Of a DNA stretch of 64,000 bases, positions 36,588 through 45,867 are shown piece by piece. Origin of the DNA: Nostoc sp. 'Lobaria pulmonaria (5183) cyanobiont' (GTDB lineage: Bacteria > Cyanobacteriota > Cyanobacteriia > Cyanobacteriales > Nostocaceae); NCBI RefSeq assembly GCF_002949795.1, contig NZ_CP026692.1, forward strand, positions 3,642,545-3,706,544, in the 5' to 3' direction. A program made the translations under genes and the position numbers. A model generated the notes under the pieces. The model saw nothing but the letters and a program-made list of their open reading frames with translations, did not search any database and was not told the origin of the DNA. Numbering within the stretch: the first letter of the stretch is position 1; every line of letters begins with the position of its first letter.

Positions 36588-38783
36588 TTATCGCGCCGGT
36601 AATTGTGGGTGTGTAGTCGAGTACTTTGTTACGATGCCAGAAATCTCAGGGTTGTAAAGCCTTAGATAATTCCAGTAGTTGCCAAATACTTGCCGCACAT
36701 AGTTTTTAGTTTCATCAAAGGGAATTTCTTCAACAAACTCATCTGGATCTTTTGTAGTTAGAGTTTGCAACCATTTGGAGACATTGCCGGGGCCAGCATT
36801 GTAACTAGCGATCGCCAGCAAGGAGTTATTGTTATATTGATCGTGGGTATGACCCAAATACCATGTACCCAGCATGATGTTATCGTTGGGATTTTCTAAG
36901 TTGATTGTTTTGAAATCCACCTTGATTTGTGGCGCGATCCATTTAGCTGTACTCGGTAACAGCTGCATTAAACCAGTAGCTTCAGCGACAGATTTGATTT
37001 TTGGTTCAAACCGTGACTCTTGACGCATCAGAGCAGTTACTAGCAAAGGATTAAGTTTACGATCAATAGACCACTTTTCAATCTCTCGCAGATAGGGAAA
37101 TGGATAACGCGCTTGCCAGTAGGTGATTTGTTTACTCAGAGTCTGATATTGGGCAAGTTCGGCTGGTATTTCCCGATCTTCTAATTTAGAAATTTCATCA
37201 ATTCCGATGAGATTTTCTCCCCTAGCCTGCCGCATCAACCCTTCAGTAAATTGCTCTGCTACCGTTGGCTGAATTTTGTTCTGAAATTCTGTTTGCCATT
37301 GTAACCAGGCATCGCGGTCTTGACCTAGCAGATACAATTCTTTGAAAGTTTCAGAACCAGCAGGCGGTAATGGACGCTGAGGTGCGATTACTTCCGGGTT
37401 CATGACGCGCACGTTGTCAAAATTGCCGACATTTAGCCCTAACATTGTCGCGGCTCGCCATGCATAGTAAGAGTAGGGAAACTGGCTAATCACATACTCA
37501 TAAGCAGTTTTAGATTCTTGCTGTTTCCCCAGTGAAGCTGCCCATTTACCTACCCAAAAGCCTGCTCTTGGAGCCAAAATACTATTGGGGTTATTAGTGA
37601 CGATTGGTTCTGCCCATTGCCAAGCACCGACGTAATCTTTGGCTTCGGCTTTATCTTGGGCAATTTTCCAACGGTATTCTGCGGCTTCGTCAGAGTTACC
37701 GTATTTACCTATGAGTAATTGCCACGCCGCGCTAGCTGACTTTTGATCCTTGAGAGTTTGGAAAGTTTTGGCTTTTTGTGCCAGTGCAGTACCAGCTTGT
37801 TTGGGAAATTTACTAATTACCTGCTCAAGATACGGTAAGCCGTCTTTAGGTGTTTTTGCGGTTTCTGCTAACCGCAGTAGTGCCATTCCAGTTTCCTCAC
37901 TATTGGGAAATTGTTGCACTAATTGTTGATAGGTGGCGATCGCTTTTTCTTTATCTTTGCCTCCTACCTGTAAGCCTCGTGCAGTACGGTAGAGGTTGCG
38001 CGATGTTTTGGGTGCTTTGGCGTAAGCATTGGCCGCTTTAGGAAATTGACTATTTTCCCAATAGCTAGTACCAATGAGTTCCCAGTCTTCGGATTTGAGG
38101 GTAGTCTGTTTTACTAGCTGATCCAAAACGCCGACTATGCCTGGTTGATCGTAGGCATACTTAGCCAAAATCAATTGTAATTGTGGCTGATTGGGATTTT
38201 CTTGCAAGCGTTTGCGGATAATTTCCCAAGTTAGAGGATTAGAAGGAAATTGAGCGATCGCAGTTTCTTGCTGCTTCGGTTGAGCAATTAGATATAGCGC
38301 TTTGACTGCGGCCGGTTCTTTAGGATACAGTTTTAGCACCCTTTGCCTGAGATCCGAGGCTTTGCCGTCCTCGCCCAACATATCCTCTGCCTGGGCTTGT
38401 TTGAGCAAAATGTAGGGCGCGAGGATGGGATAGTCTTTCTCTAATCCTTGGAGTAAAACTAGAGCTTTTTGCCCTTGGGTTCTTTCAATATAATCACTCG
38501 CCAAAAGATAACGAGCGCGATTCCGATCTGGCGATCGCGATTCTTGAGCGATCGTTGCCAGTTTTGCCGCCCGTTCTGGCAGTGATTGCGATATCAGCAA
38601 AAAGACGGCTGATTGAGCAACACTACCGTCCGATTTTTGCTCTGCTTGATTCTGACTCAGTTTGAGCCATTTTCCCAGAGACTTACCAATCTCAGGTGCT
38701 GATACCATTGCCCCAGTTAAAAAGGCAAACAGTGCTGCACCCGCAATTATCGAAATTTGCTTTTTTTGTAGTTTCTTCAGCAT
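36588..38783 (-). CDS. Soluble lytic murein transglycosylase (Slt type)
   Basis: A 731-residue periplasmic enzyme that cleaves peptidoglycan glycan strands to 1,6-anhydro products. The N-terminus (IIAGAALFAFLTGAMV) exports or anchors it. Residues about 50-570 form TPR-like superhelical repeats (for example YAKAPKTSRNLYRTARGL). The C-terminal SLT domain has catalytic Glu589 in MRQESRFEPK, then GLMQLLPSTAKWIA, NIMLGTWYLG and ASYNAGPGNV, all as in Slt70-like enzymes. The length fits the cyanobacterial class. Single gene. Confidence 0.93.
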   Translation of the reverse strand: MLKKLQKKQISIIAGAALFAFLTGAMVSAPEIGKSLGKWLKLSQNQAEQKSDGSVAQSAVFLLISQSLPERAAKLATIAQESRSPDRNRARYLLASDYIERTQGQKALVLLQGLEKDYPILAPYILLKQAQAEDMLGEDGKASDLRQRVLKLYPKEPAAVKALYLIAQPKQQETAIAQFPSNPLTWEIIRKRLQENPNQPQLQLILAKYAYDQPGIVGVLDQLVKQTTLKSEDWELIGTSYWENSQFPKAANAYAKAPKTSRNLYRTARGLQVGGKDKEKAIATYQQLVQQFPNSEETGMALLRLAETAKTPKDGLPYLEQVISKFPKQAGTALAQKAKTFQTLKDQKSASAAWQLLIGKYGNSDEAAEYRWKIAQDKAEAKDYVGAWQWAEPIVTNNPNSILAPRAGFWVGKWAASLGKQQESKTAYEYVISQFPYSYYAWRAATMLGLNVGNFDNVRVMNPEVIAPQRPLPPAGSETFKELYLLGQDRDAWLQWQTEFQNKIQPTVAEQFTEGLMRQARGENLIGIDEISKLEDREIPAELAQYQTLSKQITYWQARYPFPYLREIEKWSIDRKLNPLLVTALMRQESRFEPKIKSVAEATGLMQLLPSTAKWIAPQIKVDFKTINLENPNDNIMLGTWYLGHTHDQYNNNSLLAIASYNAGPGNVSKWLQTLTTKDPDEFVEEIPFDETKNYVRQVFGNYWNYLRLYNPEISGIVTKYSTTHPQLPAR

Positions 38784-39371
38784 GAATACCCGCTGAAAAG
38801 TTTCGGTGAATTTCTTGAAACTCTAACACTCCTAACCATCAGTGTTACCAATTTTTAATTTTAGATTTTTAATTTTATGTAGAAAAATACTAATTTTCAA
38901 TCCTTCAGTTGGTAGTATTGATTAACTAGCACATATTAGATACTATTACATCTATCTTGGGTATATCTTAAAGGAGACAGATGGTAGGTCTTCAGTTGGG
39001 TATTCGATTCCTACTGATTTGGGGTCACTGAACTCTCGTACCCGACAGGAAACTGAGGCAAAAGTGCAAATCTTAAAATATTCTCTCAATAGATGAAATT
39101 TGTTGCCATTACTTGGGCGTTTTCCAGTTTTGTCGGGTGTGTTATCGCCTCAGCGTAACGCACCATCAAAGATTTTCGGTGGCGTTAGGACTAGACTCCA
39201 TAACGCACCCTACCAAATTAAAGCTAAGTGGAGCAGGTTTTTCGATTTGTGTAGACACCGTAACCGAAACGGTGAGAGAAATGGAAGTGGGGTTTTTAGT
39301 ATATTTTAATACTTTACAAACATCTTCCAAATCCCCTATTGATTGCATTCTGTATTTTAAATTCTGACTTC
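38784..39371. other. Spacer with GGTGCGTTA-type palindromic repeats
   Basis: At about 39132-39215 there are inverted GGGTGTGTTA, TAACGCACC and TAACGCACCC blocks, a dispersed repeat type. Open frames through it read repeat DNA. No gene is supported in these 588 bases; promoters of the transglycosylase lie at the left. Confidence 0.45.
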
Positions 39372-40430
39372 TCACTTAAGTTTTTCGTGAGCAGCCAAAA
39401 TAATTTTTTCGGTTTCTTCCCAGCTAATACATTTGTCAGTTACAGAAACACCATATTTTAATTCTTCTTGTTTACCAGTAATTGGTTGACTACCTTCATA
39501 CAAATGCGATTCTAGCATCATGCCAACAATTGATGTATTACCATCCACTATTTGCTGAATAATATTTTCTAAGACAGCACCTTGTAATTTGTAATCTTTA
39601 TTGGTATTGCCGTGGCTACAGTCGATTACAATTCTCGGTGGTAAATTTGCCTGTTTTAATTTCTCTTCTACCAGTTTGACATTTGCTGGATCGAAGTTTG
39701 GTTGACTACCACCTCTTAAAATTACGTGACCATAGCCATTACCTTTAGTTTGAAAGACGCTGACCTGACCGTTTTGATTAATTCCCAGGAAATGATGCGG
39801 GTTTCCAGCTGATTGTAGGGCATTCAAAGCTACTTGAATATTGCCATCAGTACCGTTTTTAAAACCTACAGGCATCGAAAGTCCACTTGCCATTTCGCGG
39901 TGAGTTTGTGATTCAGTTGTGCGGGCGCCAATGGCAGACCATGTAATCAGTTCACTGATGTATTGAGGTATGATTGGATCTAGTGCTTCCGTGCCAGCAG
40001 GTAATCCCAATTCTGTAATTTTTAATAGTAACTCCCGTGCAATTAATAAACCTTTCTCGACATGGAAAGAATCATCCATATCTGGATCGTTAATTAAACC
40101 TTTCCAGCCTACGGTTGTTCTTGGTTTTTCAAAATACACTCGCATAATTAGTAGCAAGTTATCCTTGACTCGCTCGGCCAATATTTTTAATCTCTCAGAA
40201 TATTCGAGCGCTGCTTTTGGATCGTGGATTGAGCATGGGCCAACTACTATAAATTTCCTCCGATCCTGAAAATCCAGGATATGTTCTATTTCCTGCCTAT
40301 ATGCTAAAACTCTTTTTTCGGCTAATTGTGTCAAAGGTAATTTTGACTTTACTTCATTGGGAGTTAATAAGATGCGATCGTTCTCAATGTTAGCGTTTTC
40401 GATATTATTATTAAATAATTTTTTGTGCAT
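39372..40430 (-). CDS. aroG: 3-deoxy-7-phosphoheptulonate (DAHP) synthase, class I
   Basis: A 352-residue enzyme that condenses phosphoenolpyruvate and erythrose-4-phosphate, the first step of the shikimate pathway to aromatic amino acids. Signatures: GPCSIHDPKAALEYSERLK, RVYFEKPRTTVGWKGLINDP, SQTHREMASGLSMPVGFKNG and VIDCSHGNTNKDY. The length and motifs match the E. coli AroF/AroG/AroH type, which is feedback-regulated by an aromatic amino acid; which one cannot be told from sequence alone. The start is MHKKLFNNNIENANIEND. Single gene; it may be one of several paralogues. Confidence 0.94.
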   Translation of the reverse strand: MHKKLFNNNIENANIENDRILLTPNEVKSKLPLTQLAEKRVLAYRQEIEHILDFQDRRKFIVVGPCSIHDPKAALEYSERLKILAERVKDNLLLIMRVYFEKPRTTVGWKGLINDPDMDDSFHVEKGLLIARELLLKITELGLPAGTEALDPIIPQYISELITWSAIGARTTESQTHREMASGLSMPVGFKNGTDGNIQVALNALQSAGNPHHFLGINQNGQVSVFQTKGNGYGHVILRGGSQPNFDPANVKLVEEKLKQANLPPRIVIDCSHGNTNKDYKLQGAVLENIIQQIVDGNTSIVGMMLESHLYEGSQPITGKQEELKYGVSVTDKCISWEETEKIILAAHEKLK

Positions 40431-40568
40431 GGGGATGCTTTGGCAATTCTATAGACGCACTTCAACTCAAAAGTGTAACACAAACCTATGAAATTTTAAA
40501 ATAGCTTATTTTCTGCTTGACAAATTTTTAATTAAACTGTAAGCAAGTAAAATCATAAAATTATAACT

Positions 40569-40597
40569 AAAAAAGGGGAAATATTTTCCCCCTTTTT
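40569..40597 (-). terminator. Terminator after the GH13 gene
   Basis: An AAAAGGGGAAA / TTTCCCCCTTTTT hairpin with one bulged base. Read on the minus strand it ends in a run of six T and lies 40 bases beyond the GH13 stop, upstream of aroG. Confidence 0.7.
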
Positions 40598-40637
40598 CTT
40601 TGCTATTAGACTACTGACTGAGCAGTAGTGTAGATCG

Positions 40638-42296
40638 TTACTGCCATACAAACACTTTGGCTTCGTATGGTCCTAAGTCAGTTATGATACCATCATCACC
40701 AGTTTCGACATCATAATTGCCTGTCCACTCGTGCCATGTACCAGCACTAGGAAAGTTAGGAACATGATACTCAGCTAGGAAGTTTTCTGAGAAATTTGCA
40801 ATTACGACTACACGAGAACCTTCATCATTCCAACGAGTATAAGCTAATACTTTAGCTTCAGGATTTTCGTGGATAAAATCGATATTTTCTGTGTAGAGAG
40901 CATGATTACTTTTACGCAGGTTGGTTAAGCCTTTGTATGAATCAAATAAACTACGATTTAAATCATTCCCTAACAGTGTCCATTCGATTTTGGATGATTC
41001 AGGTTGATTAGGTTTATACTCGCCAAATTCTTCTCCCATCCAAATCAAAGGTACACCAACAGCAGTCATGAGGATGGCCACTCCTAATTTAGCCCGCCTA
41101 AAGGCTTCTTCGTCAAAAATCTCACGGTTCCCCAGTTCAACCATGAGATGATTATGGTCATGGTTGGTGAGATAATTTACCACATTGGTGGCACCCAAGA
41201 AGCCTTGGCGTTTGCAGTCAATCACATCTTTTAAACGCTCTAAATCAAATGTATCACCGCAAATATGTTCTAGAATGCAGTGATAAAAACTATCATGCCA
41301 GCAACCATCCATTGGCCCATCTACATTGGTAATACTGGTAGTTTCAGGAATGTGCTCGGCAACATTGTAAAAAGGCTTCATGCTAGCAGTTTTTTTGGCT
41401 TCCTGAACAATCCAGTGCATGAAGTCGTAGTTAGCAATTTGCCGCGCCGCATCATAGCGAATACCATCAAGATGATATTCTCCAATCCAAAAACGGATTG
41501 TCTCACCAATAAATTTCCAGGCTGGCTTAATATCTAATTTTTCATCATAATGTTCGTAATTAAACTCAGGCCCCCAATTATTATCAGGGTCACGAGGTTC
41601 GTGATGATACCAATAATCGTGGTCAATTTGTGTTAAGGGAGCGGATGCTTCTGAGTGGTTATAAATACCGTCAAGAATTACACGAATACCTCTACCATGA
41701 CACTCATCAATCAAATTTTTCAACTCAGCAGTAGAACCATAACTAGATTCTGTTGCAAAGAAGTGGCGAGGATTATAACCCCAACTATAATCACCAGGAT
41801 ATTCTTTAAGTGGCATCAACTCAATAGCATTGATTCCCAGTTCACACAAATAGTCTAACTTTTCAATGACGTGTTTGTACTTACCTCGTGCATAAGGATC
41901 ATCCTCGCCACCAGAAAAGTCACCAACGTGCAATTCATAAATTACTAATTCGTAGTCAGCAGGTAAAGGTTTATCATCATGTTGCCAAACATAAGTATCG
42001 GTAATCCTTTTCCCATCTTTGACCCGGATAACACCATCATCTTTTCCACTTTGTTCATCTATATCAGTTGCATAAGGATCTGTAACATCAACCCATTGCT
42101 CTGGTTCAAAAAACCATGAATTTGATTGAACGCGGAATTTATATTTATAAACGCCGTCTTCTAGTTCAACACTTGTGCGGAAATAACCATCATCACCTCT
42201 TTCCATTGGAATTTCTTGCCAATCAGAAAAAGAACCAATTAATGCTGCTCCTTTGTTATAAGGTGCAAATAAATTAAATTCAATTGGCTTTGCCAT
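40638..42296 (-). CDS. GH13 alpha-amylase-family enzyme with N-terminal CBM48
   Basis: A 552-residue enzyme of glycogen or alpha-glucan metabolism. Residues 1-95 form an early-set/CBM48 domain (GAALIGSFSDWQEIPM). The catalytic barrel has region I DGIYNHS (209-215), region II LDGIRYDAAR with nucleophile Asp282, region III YNVAEHIPE with acid/base Glu314, and region IV NYLTNHDHNH with Asp380. A C-terminal beta domain ends the protein. It resembles short branching- or trehalohydrolase-type GH13 enzymes; the exact bond is uncertain. Cytosolic, as there is no signal peptide. Single gene with its own terminator. Confidence 0.9.
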   Translation of the reverse strand: MAKPIEFNLFAPYNKGAALIGSFSDWQEIPMERGDDGYFRTSVELEDGVYKYKFRVQSNSWFFEPEQWVDVTDPYATDIDEQSGKDDGVIRVKDGKRITDTYVWQHDDKPLPADYELVIYELHVGDFSGGEDDPYARGKYKHVIEKLDYLCELGINAIELMPLKEYPGDYSWGYNPRHFFATESSYGSTAELKNLIDECHGRGIRVILDGIYNHSEASAPLTQIDHDYWYHHEPRDPDNNWGPEFNYEHYDEKLDIKPAWKFIGETIRFWIGEYHLDGIRYDAARQIANYDFMHWIVQEAKKTASMKPFYNVAEHIPETTSITNVDGPMDGCWHDSFYHCILEHICGDTFDLERLKDVIDCKRQGFLGATNVVNYLTNHDHNHLMVELGNREIFDEEAFRRAKLGVAILMTAVGVPLIWMGEEFGEYKPNQPESSKIEWTLLGNDLNRSLFDSYKGLTNLRKSNHALYTENIDFIHENPEAKVLAYTRWNDEGSRVVVIANFSENFLAEYHVPNFPSAGTWHEWTGNYDVETGDDGIITDLGPYEAKVFVWQ

Positions 42297-42895
42297 AGAA
42301 GTGTTTGTAATATCAAGGGTTGATAGAAATATTCTCTGATGCTCAATAGAATTTGCAAATCGCTCTAGAGAAATAATTCAATCGGGAGTGCTTCTGTCTT
42401 CAGGAAGAATTTGTGAATTGTTTATAAAACTTAACTATAGTTTTTTAATTATTGGCTGTTTCTAGTATTTGTTTCTTGACTAAAATGCAGATTTACTGTG
42501 TAGGAAATATCGCGTATAAAATATATGTGGAATATTTTTCTGTTGGCTGTCATTAGTCATTAGTCATTTGTCCTTTGTAATCACAAATGACCAAGTACGA
42601 CATAACAAAATTTTTCACAATCTCATTTAGGATTGCTATATGTTTTTAACACTATTACATATACAGCAGTTTTCTTTTACATGAATTAAGTACAAAGCTA
42701 CAGGTTTAAAGGCAGGAGGTAGAGGTAGAAACTGTTTATATCTGATTTGTAATTATAAATTTTGTACCTCATTTACTTACAAATTGGTGTAGCGGCAAAA
42801 AGTCATTAAATAAAACAATTGTTTGGATGAGATTAAAACGCAGATGATATTCGTTAAAAGTTAGAATATTTTCTTACCAAATATTTTCTGCCAAA
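42297..42895. other. Spacer with short tandem repeats
   Basis: These 599 bases hold tandem ATTAGTC units and a CATTTGTC/AATGAC pair at about 42550-42595. The promoter of the GH13 gene lies to the left. No gene or stable RNA is supported. Confidence 0.45.
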
Positions 42896-43279
42896 TTACT
42901 CTTTTTTGTTGTTAGCTTGTTGTAGATAACTTAATAACCAATTCGCCGCCGTTGCTCTGCGAGTTTGCCGAGGCCCAAATTCTCCAATTTTGTAACCTTT
43001 GAAACCCAGTTTTTCTTTTAGCATTTGTTTATTTTCAGCAGGAATGGAACGAGTCAACTTGACAGTTGCGGGGCGAGATTGAATGAAATCTGGTGGTTGT
43101 GGGTATTCACTATACCATTCTGGTGCAACTTGGCTAACGTCCCATTGTGCAATTGAGGAGTCATAGCGATAGCCTAAAGAATGCCATAGCAACTGGTTGA
43201 CTGTGGCATCATCAAGTTTATCGTCAAGAATTGCCCAAATTGTTTCTGTATTAAGTGGTGGCAGGTTAGACATAAACAA
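42896..43279 (-). CDS. DUF1823 family protein
   Basis: A 127-residue protein of a family found in cyanobacteria and plastid-bearing eukaryotes. Landmarks are LNTETIWAILDDKLDDATVN, the aromatic-rich LGYRYDSSIAQWDVSQVAPE and the basic C-terminal segment FGPRQTRRATAANWLLSYLQ. No enzyme motif is evident; the function is unknown. A start at the second Met (MSNLPPL, 43273) is also possible. Single gene. Confidence 0.85.
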   Translation of the reverse strand: MFMSNLPPLNTETIWAILDDKLDDATVNQLLWHSLGYRYDSSIAQWDVSQVAPEWYSEYPQPPDFIQSRPATVKLTRSIPAENKQMLKEKLGFKGYKIGEFGPRQTRRATAANWLLSYLQQANNKKE

Positions 43280-43513
43280 CTCAAAATTCCAAGTGGAAAA
43301 ACTAACTACTGATTAAATTACAGCAGTTTTTAGGTATTTAGACTAGGACTTAAATTAGGAGTAGGGTAGTTTTATTACTAGAAAAGCGCTGGAAATATAC
43401 AAAAACTAGTAGGTATTAAGAAAGACCGGGATTAATTTCGCGAGTTGGAGTTAAAAACAGATTGTGTATACACAAACTAGGTAGACTGGAAATCGTAAAG
43501 ATTAGACTAGTCT

Positions 43514-43816
43514 ATGCAGAATTCCACAGCACTGCCAAAGATTATCCGCGCCCATGTATTCATTTCTGGCCAAGTCCAAGGAGTAGGTTATCGCTATTCC
43601 ACTGTTGATACAGCTAGGCAATTGGGATTAACCGGTTGGGTGCGGAATCTCCCCGATAATCGAGTAGAGGCAGTTTTTGAAGGGGCGCGAGAGGTTGTAG
43701 ATGACATGGTTCGCTGGTGTCACTCTGGGCCACCTGCTGCTGTGGTTAAAGATGTTGTGGTTGAATATGAGGAACCGGAAGGATTACGGGGATTTGAAGT
43801 TAAGCGGGTTGAGTAA
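43514..43816 (+). CDS. acyP: Acylphosphatase
   Basis: A 100-residue enzyme that hydrolyses acyl phosphates such as acetyl phosphate. The signature HVFISGQVQGVGYRYSTVDT near the N-terminus includes the phosphate-binding arginine (in GYRY), and GWVRNLPDNRVEAVFEG carries the catalytic Asn. The C-terminal YEEPEGLRGFEVKR is family-typical. Single gene. Confidence 0.95.
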   Translation: MQNSTALPKIIRAHVFISGQVQGVGYRYSTVDTARQLGLTGWVRNLPDNRVEAVFEGAREVVDDMVRWCHSGPPAAVVKDVVVEYEEPEGLRGFEVKRVE

Positions 43817-44287
43817 ATAGTTAGTCATTTTTTCGCTCAACTAATGATACCAATGAGGAGTACGTAAAATTCCGGTTTGAACTGCCACCCGGATCGCAAG
43901 GTAGCCCGCTACACTATCACGATACTAAGACAGAAATCTTCGAGGTCTTAAGTAGCTCATTAGCTGACGAGCGGAGTTTTAGTTATAATTGCCCGCTTTT
44001 TGAAGGTAGATTGGTCATTGGTTAAATACAAATAAATATCCTAGTGGTCTGTCCCATTAATTTTGCTGGATTAAGAAAACGAACCGCATTCGCGTTAGCG
44101 TCTCCCCTTGGGAGAAGGACGCAAAGAGCACAAAGTTAAGAGGTAAAGAAGAGAAATTTAAAACTGATTTACCTATCAAAACTTTTGGGACAGACCACTA
44201 GTTTACCGCCTGTGAAAAATTTTGATTACAATGCAGATGTCCACTAGGCGGCGTGCTGTCTATCCACATAAATCCAGAAGATACTCA
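43817..44287. other. Spacer containing a MITE-like element
   Basis: These 471 bases hold the CTAG-ended element at 44041-44201. The stretch 43855-44010 looks like a decayed sequence with no open frame. The ureohydrolase promoter would lie inside or just after the element. Confidence 0.45.
44041..44201. mobile_element. MITE-like element with perfect CTAGTGGTCTGTCCC ends
   Basis: A 161-base element. The two ends, CTAGTGGTCTGTCCC and GGGACAGACCACTAG, are perfect inverted repeats over 15 bases. If CTAG is a duplicated target, as in IS5-type elements, the element proper is 44045-44197. The interior includes a small repeat (GCATTCGCGTTAGCGTCTCC) and no gene. Confidence 0.75.
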
Positions 44288-45355
44288 ATGAGTAATCAAT
44301 TAAAAGACTACAATCCCAGCGGTGTAGGTGAAATAAATGGCAACCTCTTAGGTTTGCCCTGCGATTATGAGTCTGCAAACTTGATTGTTTTTGGTGTGCC
44401 GTGGGAAGTCACTGTTTCCTATGGTGCTGGCACTGCTAATGCCCCACAGCGAATTCTAGATGCTTCGACTCAACTAGATTTGTTCGATTTCGATCACCCT
44501 GATGGCTGGAAGCAGGGAATTTTTATGAAAGAAATTCCCCAAGATATTTTAGAGAAGAACACATACTACCGCGCTTTGGCAGCAAAAATTATTGGGCGAT
44601 TAGCCCAAGGTAAACAACTTTCAGATACACCAGATTTAACATCTGTGCTGATAGAAATTAATCAGGCTGGTCAACAGGTTAATCAATGGCTGTTTGAAAA
44701 TTGTCAAGCAGCAATTAATAATGGTAAGCGAGTTGCAGTAATTGGTGGAGATCACAGTTCGCCTTTAGGTTATTTCCAAGCATTAGCAGCTAAATATCCA
44801 AACTATGGCATTTTGCACATTGATGCCCACGCAGATTTACGCGATGCTTATGAGGGATTTGAGTTTTCCCATGCGTCGATTATGTTTAATGCGATGAAAA
44901 TACCGCAAATTTCTAAGTTAGTGCAGGTAGGTTTGCGTGATATTAGTCATGATGAAGTGCAAATGATTGACCAATCTGATAGTCGCATTATTGCTTATTA
45001 CGATCCCGCTATTAAGCAAAAGCTTTACTCTGGCACAACTTGGATTGATTTATGTCGAGAAATTATCAGTCATTTACCTGAGTATGTTTATATTAGCTTT
45101 GATGTAGATGGTTTAGATCCAAAACTTTGTCCGAGTACGGGTACTCCTGTTCCGGGTGGGTTGGAATTAGAGCAAACTTTTTGTCTGTTCCGAGAATTGG
45201 TCAATAGTGGAAAAAAAATTATTGGCTTTGATATCTGCGAAGTCGGTGATGCGGAGTGGGATGGTAATGTTGGAGCGCGGGTAGTTTACAAGCTGGCAAA
45301 TTTGATGGATTTATCAAACAGAATTCAGGAGTCAGGAGTCAGAATTCAGAATTAA
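44288..45355 (+). CDS. Agmatinase/arginase-family ureohydrolase
   Basis: A 355-residue binuclear manganese enzyme that releases urea from a guanidino compound. The metal motifs are all present: VIGGDHSSP, ILHIDAHADLRDAYEG and YISFDVDGLDP. The N-terminal GVPWEVTVSYGAGTANAPQR is typical of the agmatinase side of the superfamily. I chose the ATG at 44288; the frame to 44222 adds 22 unlikely residues. Agmatinase would make putrescine and link to the deoxyhypusine-synthase-like gene at 49781; arginase, guanidinobutyrase or another guanidino substrate remain possible. The last residues (RIQESGVRIQN) are encoded by a dispersed repeat. Confidence 0.85.
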   Translation: MSNQLKDYNPSGVGEINGNLLGLPCDYESANLIVFGVPWEVTVSYGAGTANAPQRILDASTQLDLFDFDHPDGWKQGIFMKEIPQDILEKNTYYRALAAKIIGRLAQGKQLSDTPDLTSVLIEINQAGQQVNQWLFENCQAAINNGKRVAVIGGDHSSPLGYFQALAAKYPNYGILHIDAHADLRDAYEGFEFSHASIMFNAMKIPQISKLVQVGLRDISHDEVQMIDQSDSRIIAYYDPAIKQKLYSGTTWIDLCREIISHLPEYVYISFDVDGLDPKLCPSTGTPVPGGLELEQTFCLFRELVNSGKKIIGFDICEVGDAEWDGNVGARVVYKLANLMDLSNRIQESGVRIQN

Positions 45356-45699
45356 TTCTATATGACACTTCTCTACGTTCGCGCAGCGTGTCGCAGACAG
45401 ACGCTTTGCGTAGCTTGCTTCCACGTTCGCGTAGCGTCCCGCTCTTAAGTGGTACGACAGGCTCAGTACATCGCTGGCGGATAGCGTAGCGTAAAGCCTT
45501 CTCTTCGAGAGGCTTCGCCAACGGCATGGCTTCGCTTAGAGCGAGTCCGCGAGCGTCTGAACAAGAGGGTTTAAAACCCCCACTAAATCATTCGCGTAAC
45601 CTCTCTGAAAGAGAAGATTTAGTGGTTTTCAATCAGTGGCGAGTCTGTAGCAAGATCCCGCAGGATATCCCCCACTGATTGTTCTGACTCCTGAATTCT
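45320..45699. other. Nested inverted-repeat region bounded by a perfect 16-bp inverted repeat
   Basis: AGAATTCAGGAGTCAG (45320-45335, inside the ureohydrolase end) is exactly complementary to 45684-45699. Between them are pieces of small dispersed repeats (CGTTCGCGTAGCG types) and two hairpins: AAAACCCCCACTAAATC with GATTTAGTGGTTTT (about 45574-45629), then AATCAGTGG with CCACTGATT (45631-45680). No coding frame is supported. It could be a composite of repeats or a structured RNA. Confidence 0.6.
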
Positions 45700-45867
45700 T
45701 CTTCAACTAGAATTTATATTAAGGAACAAACAATCAGTACATCAGCGTCTATCTCTATATCTCTCTTAAAACACAAATACTAAACTAATTCCAGTGCTGA
45801 AGTTCTGGAATTATATACTTTATTGTCTACTTAGTGACTGGACACTATTTTTTAGTTCTATTTTACT

